Positions 23,901 to 36,474 of a stretch of DNA of 64,000 bases are shown piece by piece. Within the stretch, counting starts at the first letter, position 1. Every line of letters starts with the position of its first letter. A program made the translations under genes and the position numbers. Source of the stretch: Nipponacmea schrenckii (Eukaryota; Mollusca; Gastropoda; Lottiidae); assembly GCA_030562195.1 (NCBI GenBank), contig CM060201.1:26518067-26582066 (forward strand). Direction: 5' to 3'. The notes beneath the pieces were generated by a model. It made no database searches. It worked only from the letters and a program-made list of their open reading frames with translations, and was not told the origin of the DNA.

Positions 23901-26900
23901 TTCAAAATATCTGACTTTCTGGTATAAAATGGCCAAAGCATCGAGGTACCTGTGTGCAAAGTACTTTTTTGAAAAACGTTATTTCCTACAGACTTAAAGC
24001 GCTGACCGATATAAATGGTAAATGGGAAGTTTACCCGGATGTGCCACGCCCATCTCATTTTTTTGGCGTAGGTCTAATCACATTCACAATGTATATGCAC
24101 GGTACAAATTTGAAGCATGTACATCTAATAGATCACGAGATATACACACATACATTTCTAAAAACACGTCAATACGGCAAAATGTACTTTTATTTTAAAA
24201 AATCAAAAATTTCAATTTTCATTTTAAAAACCTTTGTTATACATCGTTGGAGAGAGGACAAAAAGCACTTTAAGAATCTGAAAAAAATAACACTATAAAT
24301 TAATTAGGTCACGCTCTGGAGCAGCCCAAAGTTGCGAATTTTGCTGTTTTCGGGCAGCTATAAAACCGGAAGTAGACGTCGGAGGTCAAAGTTCAAAGTA
24401 TCAACTGATAGCCAAGGTCAATGACCTTTGACCTACTAAAGGTCATGGTCACCAAAGGTCAAGGTCACAAATTTGAAGCTTGTACATCTAATAGATCACG
24501 AGATATGCACAAATACATTTCAAAAAAGCAAAATGTACTTTAATTTTAAAAGTGCAAAAATTAAATTTTCATTTTAAAAACTTTTGTTATTCATTGCTGG
24601 AAAGTGGACAAAAAGCGCCTAGTATCTGAAAAAAAAAACCTCTAAATTAATTAGGTCACGCTCTAGAGCAGTCCAAAGTTGTGAATTTTGCTGTTTTCGG
24701 GCAGCTATAAAACCGGGAAGTGGGACGTCAGAGGTCAAATGTTAAAGTATTAACTGATAAACAAGGTCAATGACATTTTACCTACTAAAGGTTAAAGTCA
24801 CCAAAGGTCAAGGTCACGAGAAATAAGCTTCCAAAATTAGAAAAAAATCAACCGGTTTGCTATTGCCGAGAAATTGCAACAAACAGGCCGAATCATCTGA
24901 TTTTCTTGGATGAACTGGCCAAAGCAATGAGATATCTGTGTGCAAAGTACTTTTTAAAAAAAACGCTTTTTCCTACAGATGTAATTCGCTGACCTATGAA
25001 AAGGGTAAATTCGAAATTTACCCGGATATGCCACGTCCATCTCATTTTTTTTAGCGTGAATCCAATCACATTCAAAATGTTTATTCACGGTACAAATTTG
25101 AAGTTTGTACATCCAATAGATCACGCAATATACACATACACATTTCAAAAAAACGTAAACACGACAAAATGTACGTGTTATATTCAAAAATCAAAAACTT
25201 CAATTTTCATTTTACAAACTTTTGTTATATATCATTGGAAAGAGGACAAAAAACAACTTAAGAATCTGAAAAAATTAATTAGGTCACGCTCTAGAGCAGC
25301 CCAAAGTTGCGAATTTTGCTGTTTTCGGGCAGCTATAAAACCGGAAGTAGACGTCGGAGGTCAAAGGTCAAAGTATTAACTGATAGCCAAGGTCAATGAC
25401 CTTTGACCTACTAAAGTTCACGGTCACCAAAGGTCAAGGTCACGAGAAATAAGCTTTTAAAAATTGAAAAAATTCAACCGGAAGTTGCAAAAAAGCAAAA
25501 TCGAAATTCAAAAATCGGCTTCCCAGTTTTGGCTACAATTTTTGTGTTCTTTCATTTGACACAAAAATCATCAAGATCGGACCAGCCATAATGTCCTGAA
25601 TAAAAATCGGCCACTTTCAGGAAAATCAAAATGGCGGCGAAAGTTGCGCATGCGGCCTTGATTTTATTTTCTTCGTTTTTTTTGTATGGCTAATGGCTAC
25701 CCAATGATACAAGTTTGAATGTCATATATTAATAAAACCGGAAGTTATTCAACATGACGTAAAACTCCATTTTTCGCAAAAACCGGAAGTGACGCAAAAC
25801 TTTTGACCTACATTTTGAAAATAGTTTCATGGGCTTCTTATGCTCAATTTTTTTTCAGATCGATCACACTAAAAACAAAAAAGTTGCAAAAAATTGCAAA
25901 ATACGGCAAAAAATTGTGTGCTACAGAATCTTTGAAAATTGAAATTTTTGAACTGCTATCTGATCAGAAGTTACTTGCAGATTACAAAAATGAAAACCCG
26001 AAGGAAAATCGATCAAAAATTGCGACAGCTAGAGCCAATTTGCTATTTTTTAGGTTTGTTGCAACGCAGCACTTCCGGTTTTGCAAAAATGTTCCAATTT
26101 ATATTCATTAGAAACGTCGCCACTACAGAAGGTCTAGAGAAGTTGCGAAAAAATTGCTACTATTGTAGCCTAGGCTGTGTGAGGTGTGTAAATTTCGAAA
26201 AAAAAAAAAAAAAAAAAAGAATTGACAAACCGAAAACAAACTGGGACTTTGCCGAAGGCAAAGTCCCACAACTAGAGCCACACGTGGCACAGAGTGGGAC
26301 TTTGCTAACGTTGCAAAATTGCAACAAACAGGCCGAAACATCTGATTTTCTGGGAGAAACTGGCCAAAGCAACGAGGTATCTGTGTGCAAAGAATTTTCG
26401 GGAAAAATGTTATTTCCTACAGATGTAAAGCGCTGACCGATATAACTGGTAAATTGGAAGTTTACCCGTATGTGCCACGCCCATCTAATTTACTTTTGCG
26501 TAAATCTAATCTCATACAAAATATATATTCATGGTACAAATTTGAAGCTTGTACATCTAATAGATCACGAGATATACACAAATACGTTTCAAAAAAGCAA
26601 AATGTACTTTAATTTTAAAAGTCCAAAAATTAAATTTTCATTTTAAAAACTTTTGTTGTGCATCGCTGGAAAGAGGACAAAGGGGCCTTCGGAATGTGAA
26701 AAAAATAACCCTCTAAATTAATTAGGTCACGCTCTAGAGCAGTCCAAAGTTGCGAGTTTTTCTGTTTTCGGGCAGCTATAAAACCAGAAGTAGACGTCGG
26801 AAGTCTAATGTCAAATTGTCAACTGATAGCCAAAGTCAGTGACCAACGACCTTGTAAAGGTCAAGGTCACCAAAGGTCAAGGTCACTCGAATAAGCCCCT

Positions 26901-29591
26901 AAACAAACAAAAAATGATTTTTTTTGCAAATGTCGCAAAATTGCAACAAACAGGCAGAAACATTTGATTTTTTTGGGATAAACTGGCCAAAGTAATTAGG
27001 TATATGTATGCAAGGTACTTTTTTTGAAAAACGTTATTTCCTGCAGCCGTAATACGCTGACCGATATAAATGGTAAATTTGAAATTAACCGGATGTGCCA
27101 CGCCCATCTCGTTTTTTTTGGACAGGAATCTTATCATATTCAAAATGTATATTCACGGTACAAATTTGAAGCTTGTACATCTAATAGATCACGAGATATA
27201 CACACATACATTTCAAACAAGCGAATATACGGCAAAATGTACTTATCTTTGCAAAAATGAAAAACTTCAATTTCATTTTACAAACTTTTGTTATATATCC
27301 TTGGAAAGAGGACAAAAAGCACTTTAAGAATCTGAAAAAAATAACACTCTAAATTAATTAGGTCAAGCTCTAGAGCAGTCCAAAGTTGCGAATTTTACTG
27401 TTTTTGGGCAGCTATAAAACCGGAAGAAGATGTCGGAGGTCAAAGGTCAAAGTATCAACTGATAGCCAAGGTCAATGACCTTTGACCTACTAAAGGTCAC
27501 GGTCACCAAAGGTCAAGGTCACGAGAAATAAGCCCCCAAACTTCGAAAAAATTCAACCGGATGTTGCAAAAATGCAAAAGCGAAATTCAAAAATCGGCTC
27601 CCAATGTTTTTTTCGCAATCGACTGAGGATTCCAGAAATGTAATTATCGCAGAAATTAGACATAACCCTGAGGCCCCATTTTTACTTTTACAAAAAAGTA
27701 ACATTTCAAGATGGCGGCCAAAGTTGCGATACATCAATTACAGCACAAGTAGGTCAACCGGAAGTTTAAACCCTTTTTACGCTGAAACCGGAAATGAAGC
27801 AAAAATTTTGACTCTGCCAATGTTTACATATTCATGACACTTGAAGGCACCAAAATTTTCAGATCAATCGGTCTTTAAATAGCAAAGTTGCAAAACTGTG
27901 CAAAATACGGCAAAAAAATGTATGCAACGAAATTTTGAAAATTGAAATTTTTGAACTGCTATCTGATCAGAAGTTACTTGCAGATTACAAAAATGAAAAC
28001 CCGAAGAAAATCGATCAAAAATTGCGACAGCTAGAGCCAATTTGCTAATTTTTAGGCAAGTTGCAACGCAGCACTTTCGGTTGTGCAAAAATGTTCCAAT
28101 TTATATTCATTAGAAACGTCGCCACTACAGAAGGTCTGGAGAAGTTGAGAAAAAATTGCAACTATTGCAGCCTAGGCACAGTGAGGTGTGTAAATTTCGA
28201 AAAAAAAAAAAAAACTAGAGCCACACGTGGCACAGAGTGGGACTTTGCTAACGTCGCAAATTGCAACAAACAGACAGAAACATCTGATTTTCTGGGATAA
28301 ACTGGCCAAAGCAATAAGGTATCTGTGTGCAAGGTAATTTTTAAAAAAAACTTATTTCCTACAAACGTAATACGCTGACCCATATATATGGAAAACTGAA
28401 AATTTACCCGGATGTGCCACGCCCATCTAATTCTTTTCAGCGTGAATCTAATCACATTCAAAATGTATATTCACAGTACAAATTTGAAGTTTGTCCATCC
28501 AATAGATCACGAGATATACACACATACATTTAAAAAAACGTAAATACGGCAAAATGTACTTTTATTTTCAAAAATCAAAAATTTCAATTTTCATTTTAAA
28601 AACTTTTTTTATACATCGCTAGAAAGAGGACAAAAAGCACCTTAAGAATCTAAAAAAATTAACCCTTTAAATTAATTAGGTCACACTCTAGAGCAGTCCA
28701 AAGTTGCGAATTTTGCTGTTTTCAGACAGCTATAAAACCGGAAGTTGATGTCTGAGGTCAAAGGTCAAAGTGTCAACTAATAGCCAAGGTCAATGACCTT
28801 TGACCTACCAAAGGTCAAAGTCACCAAAGGTCAAGGTCACGAGAAATAAGCCTCCAAACTTTGCAAAAATTCAACCGGATGTTGCAAAAATGCAAAAGCA
28901 AAATTCAAAAATCGGCTCCCACAGTTTTTTTCGTAATCGACTAAAGCTACAAGAAATGTAAACATCGCGGAAATTAGACATTACCCTGAGGCCCCATTTT
29001 GAGTTTTACAAAAAAGTGACATTTCAAGATGGCGGCCAAAGTTTCACTTCCGGTCCGGATTTTTTCTTCTTCATTTTTTTGTCTTCTAATTTAATTAAGA
29101 TTGACATAAATTTTGTTGCGATACATCAATTACAGCACAAGTAGGTCAACCGGAAGTTTTAACCCTTTTTACGTTGAAACCGGAAATGAAGCAAAAATTT
29201 TGACTCTGCCAATGTTTTTAAATTCATGACACTTGAAGGCACCCAAATTTTCAGATCAATCGGTCTTAAAATAGCAAAGTTGCAAAAATGTGCAAAATAC
29301 GGCAAAAAAATGTGTGCTACGAATTTTCGAATTTCGAAATTTTTCAACTGCTATCTTGTTGGAAATTATTTCAAGTTTCTAAAAATGCAAACCCGAAGAA
29401 AATCGATCAATAATTGCGACTTCTAGAGCCACTGACCGACTTTTTAGGCATGTTGCAACGCAGCACTTATGGTTTTGCAAAAATGTTCCAATTTATATTT
29501 AATAGAAACGTCGCCACAACAGAAGGTTTAGAGAAGTTGTGAAATTGCTGCAACTATTGCAGCCTAGGCTGTGTGAGGTGTGTAAATTTCG

Positions 29592-29629
<38 letters not shown>

Positions 29630-29818
29630 CAAACCGAAAACAAACTGGGACTTTGCGGTAGCAAAGTCCCACAACTAGAGCCACTTGTGGCACAGAGTGG
29701 GACTTTGCTAACGTCGCAAATTGCAACAAACAGGCCGAAACATCTGATTTTCTCGGAGAAAGTGGCCAAAGCAACGAGGTATCCGTGTGCAAAGTACTTT
29801 TTTGAAAAACATTATTTC
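23901..29818. repeat. Higher-order satellite array, right block
   Basis: Landmark GCTGACC at 24001, 24988, 26432, 27056 and 28374, spacings 987, 1444, 624 and 1318. The regular S-L alternation is broken here: the unit at 24001 jumps from its half-site cluster into the middle of another unit near 24470. Units are more diverged than in the left block. The array runs into the gap at 29819. Poly-A tracts of variable length (about 20 at 26199, 15 at 28199, 36 at 29592) sit at the same point of each L unit. Confidence 0.88.
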
Positions 29819-30318
29819 NNNNNNNNNNNNNNNNNNNNNNNNNNNNNNNNNNNNNNNNNNNNNNNNNNNNNNNNNNNNNNNNNNNNNNNNNNNNNNNNNN
29901 NNNNNNNNNNNNNNNNNNNNNNNNNNNNNNNNNNNNNNNNNNNNNNNNNNNNNNNNNNNNNNNNNNNNNNNNNNNNNNNNNNNNNNNNNNNNNNNNNNNN
30001 NNNNNNNNNNNNNNNNNNNNNNNNNNNNNNNNNNNNNNNNNNNNNNNNNNNNNNNNNNNNNNNNNNNNNNNNNNNNNNNNNNNNNNNNNNNNNNNNNNNN
30101 NNNNNNNNNNNNNNNNNNNNNNNNNNNNNNNNNNNNNNNNNNNNNNNNNNNNNNNNNNNNNNNNNNNNNNNNNNNNNNNNNNNNNNNNNNNNNNNNNNNN
30201 NNNNNNNNNNNNNNNNNNNNNNNNNNNNNNNNNNNNNNNNNNNNNNNNNNNNNNNNNNNNNNNNNNNNNNNNNNNNNNNNNNNNNNNNNNNNNNNNNNNN
30301 NNNNNNNNNNNNNNNNNN
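29819..30318. other. Assembly gap, 500 N
   Basis: Exactly 500 N. The left side is satellite, the right side is non-satellite, so the true array end is not visible. Confidence 0.97.
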
Positions 30319-32289
30319 ACGTTAATACATTTCTTTTCATTTTATCCTTTTGGTAAACGTCATCTATTATATCTTTGTATGCAGTATTACATAACTTTCG
30401 TTTGTATATACATTATATATATATACTGTACGTTGTTCATTAAAAATGGTTTCATTCAGACCTCGCCCTAAAAGAATCTTTCACGAAATTTGATATGTCA
30501 AGATTCAAATCAACTAAATCTCTACAGGAGTTATGCCCAGGTCTAATGAGATATTATCTAATATTATCCAGTGCATATAATTATTGAGTCATGACATAAA
30601 CATAAAAAAAATCTGAAGTGAAATATAAATGAAGACTATAATTATAAATTGCGTGGGATGAATATTCACCACAGTGTTTGATGTTTATACATATCAGGTA
30701 TCAAATTAGACAGCGTTAACTTTAAAAGATTATTCCTTTTTATTACATACATTACTGTAAATTGCAGAAACCAAAGTTGACTTCACATTAAAAAAAATTA
30801 ATTTGCGTACAAAAAATTACAGAAAATTATTTTCCTCTGTTTTACAGGCTTCAACTTTTTCAAAACAAATTCCAGTCTTCGCATTTAATTATAATTTAGT
30901 TCTTATTCAAATCATAAATTATTATTCAGGTCAATCTTAAGATATAAAATCCCTCGAAAGTTCCTGTATATTTCTAGATATTTATATTTGTACTATTGTC
31001 TTGGCGCCTAACGTTTCGGCTGCATGCCTTCCTGTATTTATTATATAGAAGGACTTGGGAATTTGTGATAAATTTAATTTTAAATTTTACTAATCAAAGA
31101 AAATGTTGAATGGCAAAGGAGTCATTTTGCAGACGAAAACTTTGAACTGCTGCTACTCAATAACTACTTGAGATGTAAAGTTGAAATTTGGAATGCAGGT
31201 AGCCAACTATCTGAAGTTATTCCCTACAAAATTTTGACTAGCTACCAACCCTATCGTTTATTGTTGTTGTTTCAGTTTGGATTTTATGGATCACACGTTT
31301 AACTTATTAACAGTAGTAACATGAATTTAAGTACTGCATTATTTTACTTTATTTTAGGACAGGAAAAATATAGAAGTATGACGTCATCCTATTTTCGAGG
31401 TTGTGATGGTTGTTTATTGATGTTTTGTGTAAATAGAAAAGAAACTTTTGAACACGTCTTTGCATGGTAAGACATATAAGTCTATGAAAAGATAAGAGTG
31501 TCCACGGCTGTAAATACTAGCCAATACACGTAACCTAAGTCTTAATTCTTGATATATTATGAGAGATCTTTTACGTAAGAAATATTTTTGTCTTAGAGCC
31601 TTGGACAATGATCTGCTGATAGAACGGATCCTCGAAAAAGCGCCTTCATGCTGGATACATTCTAGAAATGAAATGAATGGAGTTTAACATCCTACTCTAT
31701 TGCAGGATACATTCTAGAATGTCTTAATACTTGTGGCTACTTATTAAAGTTGTGTACCACAAAATGTACATGCGAAATTGCCCTGTATTATTTAAAAAAA
31801 ACAAAAAAGAAACCAGATTTAAAATATATTCTATTCTTTTCAGTTTGGGCTAGCGAGCTTCCCAAAAAAAAAAAAAAATCAATTGTATAACAAAGCTTGT
31901 CAATCGATTGCAACGTAAAAAAAAAAAAAAAAAAAGTGGGCCAATTACAATTTTATACACTTGTCGATCTACTGATTTTCCCTATATTATATAGTACTTA
32001 AATTCATATACATGTAGTAAAATCCAGTTCGTGAAATTATCCCCCGTTATATTGCATATTGATTATATACAAGTATGTGATGAAAAGTCCCGTGTTCTTG
32101 TGTTTGACAATCTCAAATTTTAAACCCTTTGATCTTGAGCGGAGAAAATACCAAAGGTCATTTTAATCAAACTCGTCTAAAGGTTCTCGTTCCATGAATC
32201 TCGTTCAGAAATGAGTGCCCGAGTGTATTTAGAAATGATCCACTAAATTTTCGGATATTTATGAAACCGATATTTTTTGTTTGTTTTAG
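30319..32289. other. Intergenic, no gene seen; small repeat fragments
   Basis: No supportable coding region. 31003-31035 carries, on the - strand, GCCGAAACGTT after a GGAAGGCATGCA-like stretch, a motif reminiscent of Penelope-like element terminal regions. 31147-31240 is shared with 37935-38005. CAGTTTGGGCTAGCGAGCTT near 31843 is shared in inverse orientation with 51014-51041. Poly-A runs lie near 31866 and 31917. Confidence 0.4.
31653..31719 (-). mobile_element. 37 bp truncated retroposon tail with 15 bp target-site duplication
   Basis: GGATACATTCTAGAA is present at 31653-31667 and 31705-31719. The 37 bp between them, read on the - strand, contains GAGTAGGATGTTAAACTCCA followed by TTCATTTCAT, a tail also found at 48147, 48228 and 57429. 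This is the expected form of a strongly 5'-truncated SINE or LINE insertion. Confidence 0.75.
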
Positions 32290-32602
32290 GTACGAATCTC
32301 TACAAGACTACTGCCCTGCATCTTCATTCACAACAGTCTTAATAGGAACACTTACAGGGTCCATGACAGATGATTCCAATTGTAAAATACCTCAAACAAG
32401 AATACAAAAAATGGCCGAACATATAGGTGCACCGTATATTGAAATGGACTTATTGAACCAGGAAAGCATAATTCACGGACTCGAAGACGTAGTGGATATA
32501 ATGTCACGCAAATATAGTTTTAGAAGTTGTGACATACACCAAGAATCTATAACACTGGACAAAAATGAGGAAAAATCGAGTAAATTTTTATGTGGATGTT
32601 AA
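32290..32602 (+). CDS. C-terminal exon of a Rab-like small GTPase
   Basis: After a TTTTGTTTTAG acceptor (AG 32288-32289) an open exon runs to TAA at 32600-32602, about 103 aa. The pattern resembles the last third of Rab/Ras proteins: VLIGT after a YESLQDYCPASS stretch, an AEHIGAPYIEMDL block where the G5 region lies, an amphipathic helix, and a CGC C-terminus typical of doubly geranylgeranylated Rabs that act at membranes. The usual G4 NKxD is absent; GTLTGSMTDD stands there. Upstream exons with the P-loop are not visible between the gap at 30318 and this exon. It may be the end of a divergent Rab gene whose other exons lie elsewhere, or an isolated exon. The assignment rests on residue pattern only. 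Confidence 0.5.
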
Positions 32603-33374
32603 ATGTAGAAATACGGAACTTCTCATATTATACTAAATAGTCATACCATATCCAATAATCTGACTAGACAGGCTCCTGACCCGATTGTGTCTTTCAAAAT
32701 CCGTCTTAATTTCCTCAAATCAAAGATTTCGTATTTTCTAATAATAATTACAATATGTATTTTTAATATGATTACCTTATTAGGTAGAAATATTTCAAAA
32801 AGATTCCATAGGTTTATATAATTTTAACTATTCGGATAACCTGTTGTAGGGCACACGTTAATATAAACGAACCGACCTTTAATCGCAAGTAACACGAACT
32901 GGCCAACGTGACGTAACAGCTTCCTTCTCAGAAAAGCATGGCTGACATTTTGGTTATTTCTTCTCCGTTCTGATTTATTTGTATTTTTTATGGAGATTAG
33001 TGGTTGATAATTTGGTATGTTTTGTACTTATTTTATTGTATGTATATCGTAGAACAATTCTAGCGGTCCTAAACCCCATGTCATTTTGTATTTGTCCTGT
33101 AATTGTTAAGTAAAGGTTAGGCCCATATTGGTTCTATTGTCAATGAGCCGTCACGCTTGAATGACGCGCACCTCTGATCACCTTATATGGAAACCGAAAA
33201 TACAGTTCTATGAATAGCTTTGTTTACATTCAACCTTGTGCAAGAATCTCTTAATTATCCAAATAATATTAATAGTTTCTTATTATTGTCAATTTTGTAT
33301 CTTTTCAGTTAATCGTTTTAAAGGCTTATCATATGGTCTATTATTTAGATTCAGCATTGTCCACATATTTATGG
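32603..33374. other. Intergenic, no gene seen
   Basis: Low-complexity AT-rich sequence between the Rab-like exon and the TIR-bounded element. No conserved frame or clear repeat was recognised. Confidence 0.4.
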
Positions 33375-33398
33375 TTAAGGTGCTTCGGAACCTTGCAA

Positions 33399-35251
33399 TA
33401 AATGAGCTGAGTCCAAAAATATTGCAAAACCTATTTCAGTTGCAACAAGTGGCCACCTTGGATACAAAAGCTCAAAATATGCACATTAACACCAAAAACC
33501 AAATTTTGTGAACGTTTCCCTTTAAATCATCAAATGCACTGAATGACCCCAGCTTTTTAGTCTGAAAATAAGACAAAATAACAAATCTCTAACAACAATA
33601 ATTCTCCACAAATACACATACATAATCCTTAAAAGATACACAGAAGGTAGCTCACACGTTATAGGTACATCACTCCAACCTTAGTTTTCCAATAATAGGC
33701 ACCTATAAGCCACACTTCCTTGATTTTATGGCAAGTGCAACACATGGTAAAGAAAATGGCGGACAACATGGCGGCTCTTCTGTCTGTCAAAAATGACTAA
33801 AATGTACACTAATTCCACTGATTTCCAGAACACATACATCCATACACACAAGATTGAAGCTGGGAATCTCTTCTCTTCGGAAGTACCAAATCGCCTTACA
33901 CGGATTCAACGATTATCGGTCACTAATACCAATTTTCACATCACGGTTCACATTTGTTGACACGAAGCTTCGTGCTCGATGCATCACATATCCTTGTGCA
34001 TGGCAATACAACCCAAACAGTTCATATTTTTACGCTGGAAAATAAGCGTTGAGAATAATTGATTAATTGATGCATTTAAAAACTGACTGAAACGAAAACT
34101 TTATTTGAAAACATCAAATCCACACAGAAGTCTTTGATGTGCGTAGGTCTTCGTCCATAGGGAGTCAATCGGTATTTCTCAAGAAAAATGTCAACATTGA
34201 TGAAATGTGAAAGATCGGATAACTGACATGAGGTTACATTATGCAATCCTTTAACTTTGATGTACATGGAATAATACAATCAGCATAAAAAGGAAATAAA
34301 TATCTCGAAAATAAAAGAAATTTACCTTCAAACAGGAAACCGTCAATGTAAACATACAGACCACGTGATGGTGCAAGTCTCACAAGTTTTGTTTATAAAG
34401 TTTCGAAATTATTCACCAAAAATATTTTAATGACATATTTTTATGTAAACGGTGATAATTTACCGAATAAAACATTCATATGTCATTGTAAATTTAAAAA
34501 AAAAATGTTTTAGTATTTACCACAATATTTACCATAAATGGCGTGTGTTTACGGCAGTCCAAAGAGGTCATAAAAATTTTGTTACACCTAAGCCTTGAGT
34601 GGACAGATTAAGTCTACATCCTTGCCAATGAGTTACTCCTGTAAACGAACGCAAATTACAGTCAAGCTATATTCAGTTATTAACCTGAAAACTTTCGAAA
34701 CATCACTTCTTGCAAGTTTTGGAATCATGTGGAATCAGGTGCTAGGCCCCTACGATGGGAACTATAAAATGTGTGGCCTAGGCTAGGGGCCTATCTATAA
34801 AAGTGACTTTTGAGTCCACATATAACTCAATAAGTAAATATGGACCAATGTAATATGAATATTCCTCCAAAACAAGAAATGAACAGGAAGGATTTCTTCC
34901 TCAGTTACGAATATGACAATGAGAGAAATTTTTACTTCCAGAGTCTTCCATAGTGATGGTTATTACGTCACCTCTTTGACCACGTGACGGAAGTAACACG
35001 ATTTCTCCGTGCAGCAATCTATAAAACGGCACGCGACAGCGTATTAACGTGGACTCAGTCTCCGGCAAAAAGGCCAAGAAGAATCACAGAAGAACGAAAA
35101 ATTAATACACAGAAGAAGCCAAAGCAGGTCGATCCTTACTCTACGTCTGCGATATGGTTTTTACACCATACCTACGTAGGCTTACAGGCAGTCAGCATGA
35201 TAGTGTCTTAGAGCTCGCATCTCTTATACAGGTGAGGATTGCTATTCAAAA
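33399..35251. other. 5' part of the TIR element, no intact gene
   Basis: Non-coding apart from a weak open stretch at 34984-35211 (GTG start, basic, K/R-rich) which could be an eroded N-terminal part of the following gene. CACGTGACGGAAG at 34981-34993 combines an E-box and an ETS-like core. Confidence 0.3.
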
Positions 35252-35990
35252 ATGGAAAGGAAACTTCAAAAATTTATGACCAAGGAAAGCTGCATTCCGA
35301 AGGAAGATAAGGTTTACACACCATTACTTTTCACAGATAGCAAGGGGAATCATTTAGAGTTTAGTAAATCTAGGCCCAGATCTGCTACTGCTAGGCCTAA
35401 TGACAGTTATGATGTTGAAAGACAAATTGTCATTAATTCTAAAGGAGGAAGGACTCCCATGCCCTTGACTATCTGAGATAATCTTGCAGAGGAGATTGGG
35501 TTCCAGGCCCCCCTGTGTATGCTTGGCTTGGAACCTGTGACTTGGCATCCAAGGACAAATCTGGCTTTATCAGTCTTGTATCTCGAAACAATTCATTAGT
35601 CAGGGATATAGCTGACAAATATCAGCAGATTGTTCAAGTACCCTTACTTCTCCATATTTCTGTGGAACCAAAAGAGGTACCATAAAGATCCATCAGTTTT
35701 CGAAGACCAAGACCGCCAACTGGTAGCTCAAATTTCTCAACTGGACACAATCCTCAGATCTATAAATAATTACATTGGAAGTCATTCTCATTATTTCTAT
35801 GTGGATCTTTACAGGGTGTCTAAAGCGTGCAGAAAAAGAAGTACCAGTGCAGAATCTGCTCAACCAACAACTCGCCGGTATTACAGCTATTAACTGTACA
35901 AGGATGGTATTCACCCAGGCAATTTAATTGGTAAAGTTTGGATGAAGAAGATCGCAGATCAGGCTACCAAAGACTGCTGGATCTAGATTT
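35252..35990 (+). pseudogene. Broken SGNH (GDSL)-like hydrolase of mobile-element type
   Basis: Three frames together give one recognisable protein. Frame 1 (35252-35476) holds LLFTDSKGNHL, fitting block I with the nucleophile Ser. After a frameshift near 35478 comes VYAWLGTCDLASKD (near 35515-35560), fitting the block III region. After a second shift near 35640 comes PYFSIFLWNQKRYHKDPSVF to YFYVDLYRVSKACRKRS; a TAA at about 35891 interrupts, then YKDGIHPGNLIGKVWMKKIA (35897-35956) supplies the DxxH block V. At least two frameshifts and one stop make it non-functional. Proteins of this layout are frequent in marine invertebrate repeats; the family assignment is from memory of the motifs. Confidence 0.6.
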
Positions 35991-36283
35991 TTGTTACCAC
36001 TCGCAGGGTGTTTGAAATTGCAATCATACTGTGAGGGCGTTCTTCGCTGGTGTGGTTGTTTATTACTTTCACTCCTGCATTGGTCAATGAAGTGAAAATC
36101 CAAATAGCTGATAAATATATCAACAAATACTGAGACTGGATATAAGCCCCTAGCAGGATTTTTAAAATAGCAATTTGATTGTACAACTCCTGTTTTGGTT
36201 ACTATCTTGTTTATCCTGAATTAGACCAAAAAGCATCATGGCTATCAACTGAGGAAAGAGATACAGAGCATTAAATTGACCAC

Positions 36284-36474
36284 ATCACCTAAGACAACCA
36301 CATCTGGTTCGAAGTGGTGGCCTACAACATAAACCTCCGTGCTGTATGGGGAAGTATGACGACAGGAAGTGGCAACAGCCATTTGAGTGAATGTATAGGA
36401 ACGATGGGGATTCCTAGCATGTCTACACATACTTTTTCGTCCATAGAACATGAAATTGGGAAATGGTGGTATGT
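36284..36474 (+). pseudogene. Mutator-like transposase fragment
   Basis: An open stretch reads WFEVVAYNINLRAVWGSMTT followed by GSGNSHLSECIGTMGIPSMS and a TFSSIEHEIGKWW end. This resembles the conserved N-terminal region of invertebrate Mutator-like transposases (pattern N-x-R-x-V...G-x-G...l...MgiP). An in-frame stop lies just upstream near 36289, and after IGKWW the sequence turns AT-rich without family similarity, so only about 60 residues survive. Confidence 0.55.

Noticed and set aside
14351..29792. Recurrent minus-strand frames of 60-110 codons in satellite units (pattern RWAWHIRVNF ... LLWP ... SACLLQFC)
   Set aside because: They repeat because the DNA repeats. Peptides differ between S and L units more than the DNA does, frames break by indels, and no domain is recognisable.
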